Positions 8,538 through 15,667 of a DNA stretch of 64,000 nt are shown here, piece by piece. The position numbers and the translations under genes were made by a program. Source of the stretch: Nitrospirota bacterium. Its GTDB lineage: Bacteria > Nitrospirota > Thermodesulfovibrionia > Thermodesulfovibrionales > SM23-35. The stretch spans positions 1 to 64,000 of the forward strand of contig JBFMCL010000007.1 of assembly GCA_040754395.1 (NCBI GenBank). The letters run 5' to 3'. The notes beneath the pieces were generated by a model that saw only the letters and a program-made list of their open reading frames with translations, searched no databases and was not told the origin of the DNA. Position 1 is the stretch's first letter. Every line of letters begins with the position of its first letter.

Positions 8538-9515
8538 TTATGCTCTTACCCTCTCGAATAATAGCCTTAAATTATGCATGAGTTTAATTAAGCCTATTTT
8601 GAAAAATCCATAATCCCTGTAAGTTTTTAAAAAATACTGCCTTTGTCTGTAATGATTTTTCAAAATCCCGATTCTACTTTTATCTTTTCTTGGTGATTGC
8701 GCCCTTTTATGTATTATTTGAGTTAATGGCTGGAAATATATTGTTCCTTTATTTTTCAAAACTTTTTCAGCAACTATTGCTTCTTCACATGATAGCCACA
8801 CATTTTCATCTAAATATCCTGTTTCTTCTAAAAAAGAAGCTCTGAAAACCATACAAGCACCTGATATTTTATATACCGGGACAGGTTTTGTTGATAAAAT
8901 AGCATGCATATCAATATAGATAGGATTGCGTTTGAATAATTTATTAAACTGATTTCTTATAGTTAACAATAAAACTTCCCCCCAAAATGTTTCATATATA
9001 TAGGGACCGTCATAAGCACCGGACGGAGTCACAATTTTGGGACCTACTGCAAATACCTTTCCATCATATTCAAATACTTCAACCAATTTATTTATAAATT
9101 CATTTTCCAGGATAATAGTGTCATTATTGAGCAAACCTATATATTCACATCCTTTTTTGTAAGCATACTTTGCGCCAACATTATTCCCTCCAGAAAATCC
9201 AAGATTGGCATTATTTTTTATTAATACAATCTTTTTATCATTAGGATACTTCTGAAGTTCTTCTTCAAGCTCTTTTACTCCTCCCTGCTCGGCACACTCT
9301 CTTTCATATTCGACAATCGCTATCTTTCCTTCAGCCCACGCTTTTATTTTTTCAATGGAACCATCTGACGAAGCATTATCAACGACAATTATCAAAAAGT
9401 CGGGATACTCAATCTTCTGCAATGACTCTAAACATTCAATAGTGTCTTGCCAACCATTGAAGTTTAGTACTATTATTCCTACCTTTTTAAATCTAGCAGA
9501 GTTGTTTTTTATCAT
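8538..9515 (-). CDS. Glycosyltransferase family 2 (rhamnosyltransferase-like)
   Basis: 325 aa GT-A enzyme. VGIIVLNFNGWQDTIECLES opens the nucleotide-binding fold, IIVVDNASSDGS follows, and LLNNDTIIL supplies the D-x-D-like metal site. The chain SGACMVFRASFLEETGYLDE is typical of GT2 rhamnosyltransferase-like proteins. dTDP-rhamnose genes lie in the same locus (30-33 kb), so a rhamnosyl donor is plausible but not shown. It overlaps the methyltransferase gene by 4 bp. Confidence 0.87.
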   Translation of the reverse strand: MIKNNSARFKKVGIIVLNFNGWQDTIECLESLQKIEYPDFLIIVVDNASSDGSIEKIKAWAEGKIAIVEYERECAEQGGVKELEEELQKYPNDKKIVLIKNNANLGFSGGNNVGAKYAYKKGCEYIGLLNNDTIILENEFINKLVEVFEYDGKVFAVGPKIVTPSGAYDGPYIYETFWGEVLLLTIRNQFNKLFKRNPIYIDMHAILSTKPVPVYKISGACMVFRASFLEETGYLDENVWLSCEEAIVAEKVLKNKGTIYFQPLTQIIHKRAQSPRKDKSRIGILKNHYRQRQYFLKTYRDYGFFKIGLIKLMHNLRLLFERVRA

Positions 9516-10507
9516 GATTTCTTGGCAAAGACAATTATATTTTCGCCAAAACCAAATTTATTGAACGGAGTTAAAAAGATCATTAAAATTGTATTAATGA
9601 TTTTTATAAATTTACTGTTTTGAATATCTATGCTATTTCCCTGTTTTCTTGTTTTAATAGCTCGGACAGAATTAATGATTCCATTGCGCGAATTATTTGT
9701 TCTTAGACTATCTATAATAAAACCGCAATCTTTTAATAAAATATTCAATGATTTAATATTGAAGACCTGAAAATGTCTTGGACTGTCAATTTGCCAATAA
9801 TCAGCTTTGAATACTTTGGCAAGCAAAGAGGAAATATTGGGGGTTTCTAATAACAAAACTCCTCCTTCTTTCAAGAGCTTAAATGCTTTTTTTAATGTAT
9901 AAACAGGGTCAGGCAGATGTTCAATAACGTGGCTTATCTGTATAGCATCAAAATAATTTTCAGGAAAAGATATATTGTCTACTTCTGCCATGAGAACCTT
10001 ATGTCCTTTGGATTTCGCAATTTCAACTGCCTCGGAAGAAATATCAAATCCATAAGTCTTCCAGCCAAACTCTTTATATAGGTCCAGCTTCCAGCCTCCT
10101 CCGCATCCAATGTCCAATATTTTACTACCTTCTGGAAATTGTGCCGCCAGTCTCCAATAAGCAGGCACATAATTTGACAATATTTTATCAATCATTTCTT
10201 GATCTCTTTTTTTTAATATATCCTTTATTTTTATCTTAAATCTTCTCTTTAACAACCTCTCCATTCCAGTTTTCCTTGTAAATGAATGATATGAATTGGG
10301 AGGGTAATAACTGCCGATAATTTCTTTAGCAGGTCTTTCTTTCAGATAGGCGACATCACAATTTAAACACTTAACAAGAGGAAATTCTTTTAATGTTTTT
10401 GAAAATTGAACATCATAGGTATAAAAAAGAAACTGTCTATTCTCACTATAACATACTGGGCATCTTTCGATTTTTATTGAGACAGTATTCGTAGGTTCAC
10501 TTAGCAT
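9512..10507 (-). CDS. Class I SAM-dependent methyltransferase with N-terminal zinc ribbon
   Basis: 331 aa. Residues ~15-55 hold two cysteine pairs (CPVC near 17-20 and CLNC near 47-50), a small zinc-ribbon-like module common in sugar methyltransferases of polysaccharide loci. The SAM-binding motif ILDIGCGGGWKLDLYKEFGW follows, then FDAIQISHVIEHLPDP. Predicted role: methylation of a sugar or of the glycan end. Its start overlaps the flippase stop by 11 bp. Confidence 0.85.
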   Translation of the reverse strand: MLSEPTNTVSIKIERCPVCYSENRQFLFYTYDVQFSKTLKEFPLVKCLNCDVAYLKERPAKEIIGSYYPPNSYHSFTRKTGMERLLKRRFKIKIKDILKKRDQEMIDKILSNYVPAYWRLAAQFPEGSKILDIGCGGGWKLDLYKEFGWKTYGFDISSEAVEIAKSKGHKVLMAEVDNISFPENYFDAIQISHVIEHLPDPVYTLKKAFKLLKEGGVLLLETPNISSLLAKVFKADYWQIDSPRHFQVFNIKSLNILLKDCGFIIDSLRTNNSRNGIINSVRAIKTRKQGNSIDIQNSKFIKIINTILMIFLTPFNKFGFGENIIVFAKKS

Positions 10508-11915
10508 ATCTTATATTTCTCAAACTCTTAACCTCATTCTTCAGGAAAGTCATAGAAACAAACAGAACCATAAGGAAATAAAAGGCGACCTGTAAAACTA
10601 TTAATTCGATATACCATGAAATATAGAAAATTAAAGAAAAATATAAAATGATCAAGAGCCTTTTAAAAAGTGACTGCAACGAGTGTGCAATGTGCTTCAT
10701 AAGGAGCAATTCATTAATAATGAACCATATTAATAATATCCCCACCTTAACAACTGCTATTATCTTTAAATCATTTATAGTTCGCGCAACTATGAAAATA
10801 GCAACAAAACTAAGTAAAGATACAATCAAAGTTGACAAGAAATATTTTGTTTGCTGGAAATAAAGTTTATAATAATTATTGTGTAGTATCTGGATAGTTG
10901 TTATAAAAGCAACCGACAACATTAAAACTCTTATATATGGCAGTGTTCCTGAATAGTCCGGTAAAAAATAGCTTATAAATGCAACTGCAAATGGATATAA
11001 ACCAAGTATTATACCCCACATTAAAACTATCACTGATGCCGACAAACTAAAAGCTTTTTTTCTTATTTCTGTCGAAGCAGCTGCCAAGTGCGGAAAAATC
11101 ACCGTAGAAATAGTATTAGTAAAAACGCTGAAAATACCTAAAATAGTTATTGCAAAAGCATAGAATGCAAATTCCTTGATGGTAAAAAGTGCTCCTACAA
11201 TCATTACATCTGCATTGAGAATTAAGAATACAATAAAGTTACCAAATAGCAAAGACCATCCCGATGTAATATATTTTGTTAGAATATCGCGATACCGAAA
11301 TTTCTTTTTGCAGGGAAAACTTATATTTTCTTTTAGAGAATAAGTATAGATTGTGAATATAAACAGAGATGCACCGATATAACTATAAATCATTTTTTCA
11401 TAATCGAGTATCTTCAAAAAATATAGAATACCTACGCTGCTTAAAAAAAGTAGTGGTTTAAATAAATTTAAGATGCTTACTATTCTAAAGCGTCTAACCG
11501 CCTGAAACGTGAATTGGAAAAAAGTGATTATGTTGAGAGCAAATGCATATATTAGTGCTAGGATTAAAATGTTTTTGTTTGTAAAACCATAGAACAAAAA
11601 AACTAAAAGGAAAATCAATGCAACAATGGTCAAATGGATAAATAGCACCCAAAAAGTATCACCTATAATGGCACTTAACTCTTTCATTTGCTTTCCAGCC
11701 CATTGTAAATAAATACCATCCGTAAACCCAAGATGCAGCAAGCCACTAAACCCGGTGTAAAGGAGAAATAATTTCCAATAGCCATAATCTTCTACTGTCA
11801 ATATTTTTGGCACTATTAAACCCTGTACAAGACCTATAATGAATACACCAATATTAGCAGTGCCAACAATAGAAAGGTCATTAACAAATGTTGAAATGCT
11901 AAAAGAAGGCTTCAT
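10497..11915 (-). CDS. Wzx-type oligosaccharide flippase
   Basis: 472 aa with about 12-14 hydrophobic segments and the MOP-superfamily opening (VNDLSIVGTANIGVFIIGLV, then GLIVPKILTVEDYGYWKLFL). Predicted to flip the lipid-linked repeat unit across the inner membrane for Wzy-dependent assembly. It is the first gene of the AT-rich block after the toxin-antitoxin island; nothing resembling a gene lies immediately upstream, only repeats. Wzx, Wzy and glycosyltransferases together make an O-antigen/EPS-type cassette. Confidence 0.85.
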   Translation of the reverse strand: MKPSFSISTFVNDLSIVGTANIGVFIIGLVQGLIVPKILTVEDYGYWKLFLLYTGFSGLLHLGFTDGIYLQWAGKQMKELSAIIGDTFWVLFIHLTIVALIFLLVFLFYGFTNKNILILALIYAFALNIITFFQFTFQAVRRFRIVSILNLFKPLLFLSSVGILYFLKILDYEKMIYSYIGASLFIFTIYTYSLKENISFPCKKKFRYRDILTKYITSGWSLLFGNFIVFLILNADVMIVGALFTIKEFAFYAFAITILGIFSVFTNTISTVIFPHLAAASTEIRKKAFSLSASVIVLMWGIILGLYPFAVAFISYFLPDYSGTLPYIRVLMLSVAFITTIQILHNNYYKLYFQQTKYFLSTLIVSLLSFVAIFIVARTINDLKIIAVVKVGILLIWFIINELLLMKHIAHSLQSLFKRLLIILYFSLIFYISWYIELIVLQVAFYFLMVLFVSMTFLKNEVKSLRNIRYAK

Positions 11916-11970
11916 CGAATTTCGTATAAGAAGCGGTCAATGGGGTCAAATCTTCAATCTTCACAGGGTA

Positions 11971-12456
11971 TTTGGGGTCAGCCCTTGAATGTTGACAAAC
12001 AACATAGCTGATAGCTCATGGCTCATAGGAACAAACAAGGTACGAGGAACGAGGTACGAGGTGCGAGGAACGGGGAACGAGGATCGAGGATCGAGGTACG
12101 AGGATCGAGGTACGAGGTACGAGGATCGAGGTACGAGGATCGAGGTGCGAGGATCGAGGTACGAGGTACGAGGATCGAGGTACGAGGATCGAGGCACGAG
12201 GATCGGGAAAGCATTTGGGGTCAGCCCTTGAATGTTGACAAACAACATAGCTGATAGCTCATGGCTCATAGGAACAAACAAGGTACGAGGATCGAGGTAC
12301 GAGGTGCGAGGAACGGGGAACGAGGATCGAGGTACGAGGTGCGAGGATCGAGGTACGAGGTACGAGGATCGAGGTACGAGGATCGAGGTACGAGGATCGA
12401 GGTACGAGGGACGAGGCACGAGGATCGAGGAGCGAGGCACGAGGAGCGAGGTGCGA
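11971..12456. repeat. Two tandem copies of a ~243-bp composite unit
   Basis: Each copy begins TTTGGGGTCAGCCCTTGAAT, continues through GTTGACAAACAACATAGCTG and a GCTCATGGCTCATAGG word, and ends in a long run of GTACGAGG/GATCGAGG words. Copy 1 begins at 11971 and copy 2 at 12214, 243 bp apart. The 76-bp leading parts are almost identical; the word runs differ in detail. All six frames are open for long stretches, but only because the words lack stops. No real gene is seen here. Confidence 0.9.
12041..12205. repeat. GTACGAGG/GATCGAGG word array, first copy
   Basis: Units of about 7 bp alternate (GTACGAG, GATCGAG, GTGCGAG, GAACGAG), each ending in CGAG. The length is about 165 bp. The array is asymmetric: all words point the same way on the plus strand. 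Confidence 0.9.
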
Positions 12457-12460
12457 GGAT
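12284..12460. repeat. GTACGAGG/GATCGAGG word array, second copy
   Basis: Same word family as 12041-12205, about 175 bp, ending at the stop codon region of the four-helix-bundle gene. Late words drift to GAGCGAG and GCACGAG. Confidence 0.9.
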
Positions 12461-12814
12461 TCATTGGGAAAGAAAACTCCTTTTGGTTTTCATGAGGCCG
12501 CCGATCATCTGAGAGATTTCCTGTACTTCGCTCAACCATACATTACCTGTTTTTCTGTCGACATAACCAATTTCCATGCCAATATAAATTTGGGTTCTGA
12601 GTTCTCCGCATGAGCCTTTTGCATAAGACAAAAAACTCAGGCATTCTTTTTGTGAGGAGCGTTCGAATCCTTCTGCGATGTTACTCGGTATGGATAAGGC
12701 AGAGCGTGTAATCTGATCCTTGAAACCGTAATCTTTCAAGGCACGCAAACCTTTAAAGATGTTCACACAAAGGCTGGAAGCCCGCTTCCATACTTCCAGG
12801 TTTTCAAATTGCAT
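12461..12814 (-). CDS. Four-helix bundle protein (S23/IVP family)
   Basis: 117 aa with canonical family motifs: MQFENLEVWKRASSLCVNIF, RSALSIPSNIAEGFER, FLSYAKGSCGELRTQ and, near the end, EVQEISQMIGGLMKT. Word repeats of the CGAGG type abut it on both sides (12284-12460 downstream, 12834-12862 upstream). Immediately upstream in transcription is a stub of a DUF5615 toxin cut by those repeats, so gene plus repeats look like an inserted unit. Function is unknown; a nucleic-acid or scaffolding role is suggested only by the Avd relatives. Confidence 0.9.
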   Translation of the reverse strand: MQFENLEVWKRASSLCVNIFKGLRALKDYGFKDQITRSALSIPSNIAEGFERSSQKECLSFLSYAKGSCGELRTQIYIGMEIGYVDRKTGNVWLSEVQEISQMIGGLMKTKRSFLSQ

Positions 12815-12833
12815 AGCCGGTCTTCATTCCTGT

Positions 12834-12862
12834 TTCGAGGAGCGAGGGACGAGGTTCGAGGT
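12834..12862. repeat. Short CGAGG word run upstream of the four-helix-bundle gene
   Basis: TCGAGGAGCGAGGGACGAGG and a further TTCGAGG form four words of the same family as the arrays at 12041-12460. The run joins directly to the truncated toxin frame. Confidence 0.8.
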
Positions 12863-12863
12863 G

Positions 12864-12896
12864 GCTCTCCGGAATATTTTCATCCAGAATATACAT
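12864..12896 (-). pseudogene. DUF5615 PIN-like toxin, N-terminal stub cut by repeats
   Basis: Just after the DUF433 stop, ATG at 12896 encodes MYILDENIPES, the typical opening of DUF5615 toxins (L-D-E-N-I-P). After 11 codons the frame enters CGAGG repeat words (HLEPRPSLLE...) and stops at 12804, inside the start of the four-helix-bundle gene. The rest of the toxin is not found in the window. DUF433 antitoxins are normally followed by this toxin, so this is best read as a partner destroyed by insertion or recombination. Confidence 0.7.
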
Positions 12897-12900
12897 TCTT

Positions 12901-13143
12901 TCAGGCTACGGCAAGTTCAGGAGCACGGCTTATGAGGGCTTTCCTTGCAAGCTTTATCGCTTCAGCAATAGCTTCTCTGGACAAGGATCCCCTCCATTCT
13001 TCGATAATTGCATCCCATGACATGCCGTTTGCTACCTGTTCGAGCACATCAGCGACTAAAATGCGTGTGCCCCGAAAAACCGGGCTTCCATGACAAATTC
13101 TCGGATCAGTTACTATATATCTTCCTATCGTTTTTGCAGCCAT
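12901..13143 (-). CDS. DUF433 family antitoxin
   Basis: 80 aa: ITDPRICHGSPVFRGTRI-like motif (TDPRICHGSPVFRGTRI), then VLEQVANGMSWDAIIEEW, as in DUF433 proteins with a winged-helix-like fold. Family knowledge: antitoxin partner of DUF5615 PIN-like toxins. Its own partner immediately downstream survives only as an 11-codon stub. SD GGAGG lies a few bases before ATG. First of twelve toxin-antitoxin modules in the island. Confidence 0.85.
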   Translation of the reverse strand: MAAKTIGRYIVTDPRICHGSPVFRGTRILVADVLEQVANGMSWDAIIEEWRGSLSREAIAEAIKLARKALISRAPELAVA

Positions 13144-13256
13144 ATCTCCACCTCCATTCGTATTATGACTTTTCCCGAATTACATTACAAGTCGACAAGC
13201 TGGAAAGAGAATAAGCTCATAGCTTATTGTTGATAGTTGATGCAATATGTGCAATA

Positions 13257-13284
13257 TGGGGTCAGCCCTTGAATGTTGACAAAC
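13257..13284. repeat. GGGGTCAGCCC element, third full copy
   Basis: TGGGGTCAGCCCTTGAATGT plus TGACAAAC, matching the copies at 11971, 12214 and 14915. This copy and the one at 14915 also share the next ~55 bp (AACGATAACAACTGTTCATT and on), so they are duplicates about 1.66 kb apart. Confidence 0.85.
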
Positions 13285-13297
13285 GATAACAACTGTT

Positions 13298-13394
13298 CAT
13301 TGCGTTAATCGAGTTTGTAGAGTTCATTGAGTTTGTTGCGATAATGACGTTAATAGCGTTAATGGCGTTTATTGAGTTTGTAGGGTTCAATCTG
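13298..13394. repeat. 9-bp word array (GTTYATTGR family)
   Basis: Successive 9-mers: GTTAATCGA, GTTTGTAGA, GTTCATTGA, GTTTGTTGC, GATAATGAC, GTTAATAGC, GTTAATGGC, GTTTATTGA, GTTTGTAGG. Each keeps GTT at positions 1-3 and usually T at 6 and G at 8. Fills the spacer between the DUF433 module and the RelE module. Confidence 0.9.
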
Positions 13395-13420
13395 CGAACA
13401 AACTAAGAAGCTGAAAAGCA

Positions 13421-13681
13421 TTATTTATAAATATCTCCCCGGGGACCAATCGCTTCAACATAAACAATCTTTTCATCAACACTCACATAATAAATTATAC
13501 GGAGGTCTCCAATGTGATAACGATATCTCCCTTCCAGCCTCCCTTTTAGCTTTTTGATATGGGTGCCTTCCACCGGATTATGGATGATTTCCTGCATTGC
13601 CCTATTGATTCTTTTCTGAAGCTTTGCATCAAGTTTTTCATAATATCGAGCGGCCTGTTTATAGAAAACAGCCTTATACAT
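13421..13681 (-). CDS. RelE/ParE-family toxin
   Basis: 86 aa, the usual family size. YKAVFYKQAARYYEKLDAKL, HIKKLKGRLEGRYRYHIGDL and RIIYYVSVDEKIVYVEAIGP follow the RelE fold (helix hairpin then beta sheet, Arg-rich strands). Predicted ribosome-dependent mRNA endonuclease. The start overlaps the antitoxin stop by 8 bp, so antitoxin is made first. Complete. Confidence 0.88.
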   Translation of the reverse strand: MYKAVFYKQAARYYEKLDAKLQKRINRAMQEIIHNPVEGTHIKKLKGRLEGRYRYHIGDLRIIYYVSVDEKIVYVEAIGPRGDIYK

Positions 13682-13895
13682 GCTGTTTCACTTGCTCCCA
13701 TGGCATGAAAGCAGCTTTTTGTTTCTTCATTCGTGCAGTCTCGGCATTTTGAATTTGCTTCATAAGATTCTTGTCAGCCAATATCTCAAAAGTCTCCCGC
13801 CATGCTTCAATATCTTCAGCTATGCTTTCCTGTATAAGATGCTTGAATTCTTCTACTGTAAGATCTTTTACTTTTTTAGTCTGTGATCTTGACAT
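13674..13895 (-). CDS. RelB/Phd-like antitoxin of the RelE module
   Basis: 73 aa if started at the third in-frame ATG (13895), which has AAAGGAGG 8 nt upstream; the first ATG (13916) lies before that site. DLTVEEFKHLIQESIAEDIE resembles antitoxins paired with RelE toxins. Predicted to neutralise the toxin and autorepress. Its 5' end overlaps the extended 3' end of the HepT gene by 20 bp. Confidence 0.75.
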   Translation of the reverse strand: MSRSQTKKVKDLTVEEFKHLIQESIAEDIEAWRETFEILADKNLMKQIQNAETARMKKQKAAFMPWEQVKQHV

Positions 13896-14325
13896 GGACA
13901 TTACCTCCTTTTTCATTATACAAACTTCCTGGCGAAAATATTTGATATGGTCGTAGGGGGTCAGTGCTCCACATTTTCTGAACGGTTTGTTTTATTTCAG
14001 GAATACGTTCCTTGCAAACGGTAAATACTGTTTCCTCATCGATATCAAAATAATGATGAGTAATTATGTCTCTCATCCCCTTTGCTTTCTTCCAGTCAAT
14101 ATCAGGATAGCTTGCAAGAATACTTCCAGTAGTGAGTTTATCGATTTCTTTTAACGCCTCTCCTATATTGATCAACTGCATACAGATACTGTCCAGTTTC
14201 TCGAGCCCGGTGTCATCTTTCAAAAAGTCTTCACTCGATTGAATATGTTGGAATCTTTTTGTGATCTGTTCCAGAGACCATGAGATGTTTTTGAAGATGC
14301 TAATGATAAGAGACTTATCATACAT
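13876..14325 (-). CDS. hepT: HepT-family toxin (HEPN) with repeat-derived C-terminal extension
   Basis: 149 aa; HepT proteins are usually ~110-120 aa. The HEPN active motif R-x4-H-x-Y is present as RDIITHHY (R85, H90, Y92). Family knowledge: HepT is a predicted RNase neutralised by AMPylation from MntA. After IKQTVQKMW the frame enters a GGGGTCAGTGCTCC repeat and continues ~30 residues (STDPLRPYQIFSPG...) to a stop inside the next gene. So the original stop seems to have been replaced by repeat sequence. It overlaps the MntA stop by 8 bp. Confidence 0.85.
   Translation of the reverse strand: MYDKSLIISIFKNISWSLEQITKRFQHIQSSEDFLKDDTGLEKLDSICMQLINIGEALKEIDKLTTGSILASYPDIDWKKAKGMRDIITHHYFDIDEETVFTVCKERIPEIKQTVQKMWSTDPLRPYQIFSPGSLYNEKGGNVHVKITD
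13957..13976. repeat. GGGGTCAG element variant inside the HepT 3' end
   Basis: GGGGTCAGTGCTCCACATTT. It resembles the other GGGGTCAGGTCTCCACATT-type variants in the island and replaces the expected end of the HepT gene. Confidence 0.65.
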
Positions 14326-14608
14326 AAATGACGTCCTTCTCTATTCTTGAGCGCAATGATTGATTCATCTTGTCTCTCAGCCTTACAATGTCAACCTTAT
14401 TGCCCAACGCTTCCTCGATGGTCTGCTTAATGCCAATAAGGTAAAATAAATCCGGTTTTTCGATTTCAACTACAATATCTATATCACTCTGTTCCCTAAA
14501 CTCGCCTCTGGCATAACTGCCGAACAACCCTATCTTTTTTAAACCGAATTCCTTCTCAAATCGAGCCTTGTGTGCAGCAATAATCCTTATGATATCTTCC
14601 TGTCTCAT
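14318..14608 (-). CDS. mntA: MntA-family nucleotidyltransferase antitoxin
   Basis: 96 aa. Minimal nucleotidyltransferase signature GLFGSYARGEFREQSDIDIVVE (in two parts: GSYARGE at ~30-36, SDIDIVVE at ~41-48; Asp42 and Asp44 catalytic). Family knowledge: transfers AMP to the HepT tyrosine. It overlaps hepT by 8 bp. Intact and canonical. Confidence 0.9.
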   Translation of the reverse strand: MRQEDIIRIIAAHKARFEKEFGLKKIGLFGSYARGEFREQSDIDIVVEIEKPDLFYLIGIKQTIEEALGNKVDIVRLRDKMNQSLRSRIEKDVIYV

Positions 14609-14670
14609 CTTATTAGGAATATTTTAGCATTATATCGCAAATAAGCATGCAAGTTGGCAAACTCATGTCT

Positions 14671-14736
14671 AATAGCGTTAATTACGTTATTAAAGTGAAT
14701 AGAGTTTGTTGAGTTCGTTGGGTTTATAGCATTCTT
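14671..14736. repeat. 9-bp word array (GTTYATTGR family)
   Basis: GTTAATTAC, GTTATTAAAG..., GTTTGTTGA, GTTCGTTGG, GTTTATAGC. The right part also belongs to the duplicated segment shared with 22020-22050. Confidence 0.8.
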
Positions 14737-14786
14737 GTAACAAACGCAGATAAGGGAAATCGCGTACGCAGAACCGGATAATAAAG

Positions 14787-14907
14787 TTATTTTTTGTATG
14801 CATTGGTTTTATAATACTGCTTGTACCATTCGACAAACCTGCTGATGCCGTCCCTGATGTTTGTGGAAGGCGCAAACCCTGCATCGGCTGCGAGGTCATC
14901 GATATCG
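14787..14907 (-). pseudogene. Duplicated 3' fragment of the UDP-glucuronate epimerase gene
   Basis: The last ~40 codons of the epimerase gene at 22106-23149 appear here with few changes (ISRFVEWYKQYYKTNAYKK then stop against ...WYTQYYKTATSKK). The homology continues past the stop to ~14700, matching 22020-22105, so about 210 bp were copied. At the 5' side the match ends abruptly at GATATCG and is followed by GCATTTGGGGTCAGCCC. No start or cofactor domain is present; this is a dead fragment. Confidence 0.9.
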
Positions 14908-14912
14908 AGGCA

Positions 14913-14942
14913 TTTGGGGTCAGCCCTTGAATGTTGACAAAC
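14913..14942. repeat. GGGGTCAGCCC element, fourth full copy
   Basis: TTTGGGGTCAGCCCTTGAAT followed by GTTGACAAAC. It abuts the truncated epimerase fragment and shares ~80 bp with the copy at 13257. Confidence 0.88.
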
Positions 14943-14957
14943 GATAACAACTGTTCA

Positions 14958-15060
14958 TTGCGTTAATCGAGTTTGTAGAGTTTATTGAGTTTATAGCGTT
15001 CATTGTGTTTATAGAGAGTTTATTGGGTTTGTTGAGTTCTATCAAAAAACTGTTTGTTGC
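14958..15060. repeat. 9-bp word array (GTTYATTGR family)
   Basis: GTTAATCGA, GTTTGTAGA, GTTTATTGA, GTTTATAGC, GTTCATTGT, GTTTATAGA..., GTTTATTGG, GTTTGTTGA, GTTCTATC, then AAAAAACTGTTTGTTGC. It fills the spacer before the YafQ-like module. Confidence 0.88.
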
Positions 15061-15116
15061 GTTCAAAGTTCCGGGTTCACGGTGTATTTTTTCGATGAGA
15101 GTTGCTCCAGAAGCAA

Positions 15117-15386
15117 TCAGTACACTTCGTCATGTCCACCGATATCTATTAAAAGACCTTCATTCTTATCGATGAACTGGAATATTACCCTACAATCATA
15201 ATCAATACTTAATGCCCAGAGTCCTTCAAGTTGCCCGGTTAATTTGTGGGTTCTTAATCGTGGACTGAAAGGATTCTTCGAAAATGCTTCCATTGCATCC
15301 CAGAATCTCTTTTTCAATTCATTATTGTTTTTAATTTTCTTTATATATATTCGTTTGAACCCCTGATCCCAGATTATCTTAATCAC
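15117..15386 (-). CDS. YafQ/RelE-like toxin
   Basis: 89 aa. KIIWDQGFKRIYIKKIKNNN, then SKNPFSPRLRTHKLTGQLEG and LWALSIDYDCRVIFQFID, ending in IGGHDEVY. The LRTHKL-x-G-x-L-x-G-LWA-S-x-x-x-D-x-RV pattern marks the RelE/YafQ superfamily, with the terminal GGHDEVY motif of one subgroup. Predicted mRNA endonuclease. It overlaps its antitoxin by 8 bp. Confidence 0.88.
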   Translation of the reverse strand: MIKIIWDQGFKRIYIKKIKNNNELKKRFWDAMEAFSKNPFSPRLRTHKLTGQLEGLWALSIDYDCRVIFQFIDKNEGLLIDIGGHDEVY

Positions 15387-15594
15387 TCTCTAAATCCCTG
15401 TAGAAATCTTTTACCGTTCCCCGTTTCACCATCCCCTTTGTGAGATGAGATTGCACCTCTTTCACCCTTTTTGCAATCGCATTTCTTTTCGCTTCAATGA
15501 GCTGTTTCCTTATAATGTCTGCTGCAAATTCTTTATCATCAAGGGGCAAAAGATTGAATTCTTCGATTAATTTTGTTATCGTTGCACTACTCAT
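15379..15594 (-). CDS. Antitoxin of the YafQ-like module
   Basis: 71 aa with no enzymatic motif. TKLIEEFNLLPLDDKEFAAD begins a helical domain and the charged tail (KDFYRDLESD) fits toxin binding. ATG at 15594 has AAGGAGGAG 3-4 nt upstream. Position, size and overlap with the toxin identify it. Confidence 0.75.
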   Translation of the reverse strand: MSSATITKLIEEFNLLPLDDKEFAADIIRKQLIEAKRNAIAKRVKEVQSHLTKGMVKRGTVKDFYRDLESD

Positions 15595-15667
15595 ATTCTC
15601 CTCCTTGTAATAGTCATTGTATCATAAACAGCTCTTAATCCTCTTCACTGAAGTTGAACGTCTCACA

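Noticed and set aside
11989-12512. Long open frames on both strands within the CGAGG arrays (up to ~190 codons)
   Set aside because: They consist only of repeated words such as RGTRYED or VPRSSYLDP; all frames are open because the words lack stops. No ribosome site or homology.
2876-12814. Diversity-generating retroelement, suggested by Avd-like four-helix-bundle genes
   Set aside because: No reverse transcriptase, no template/variable repeat pair and no C-type lectin target gene in the window.
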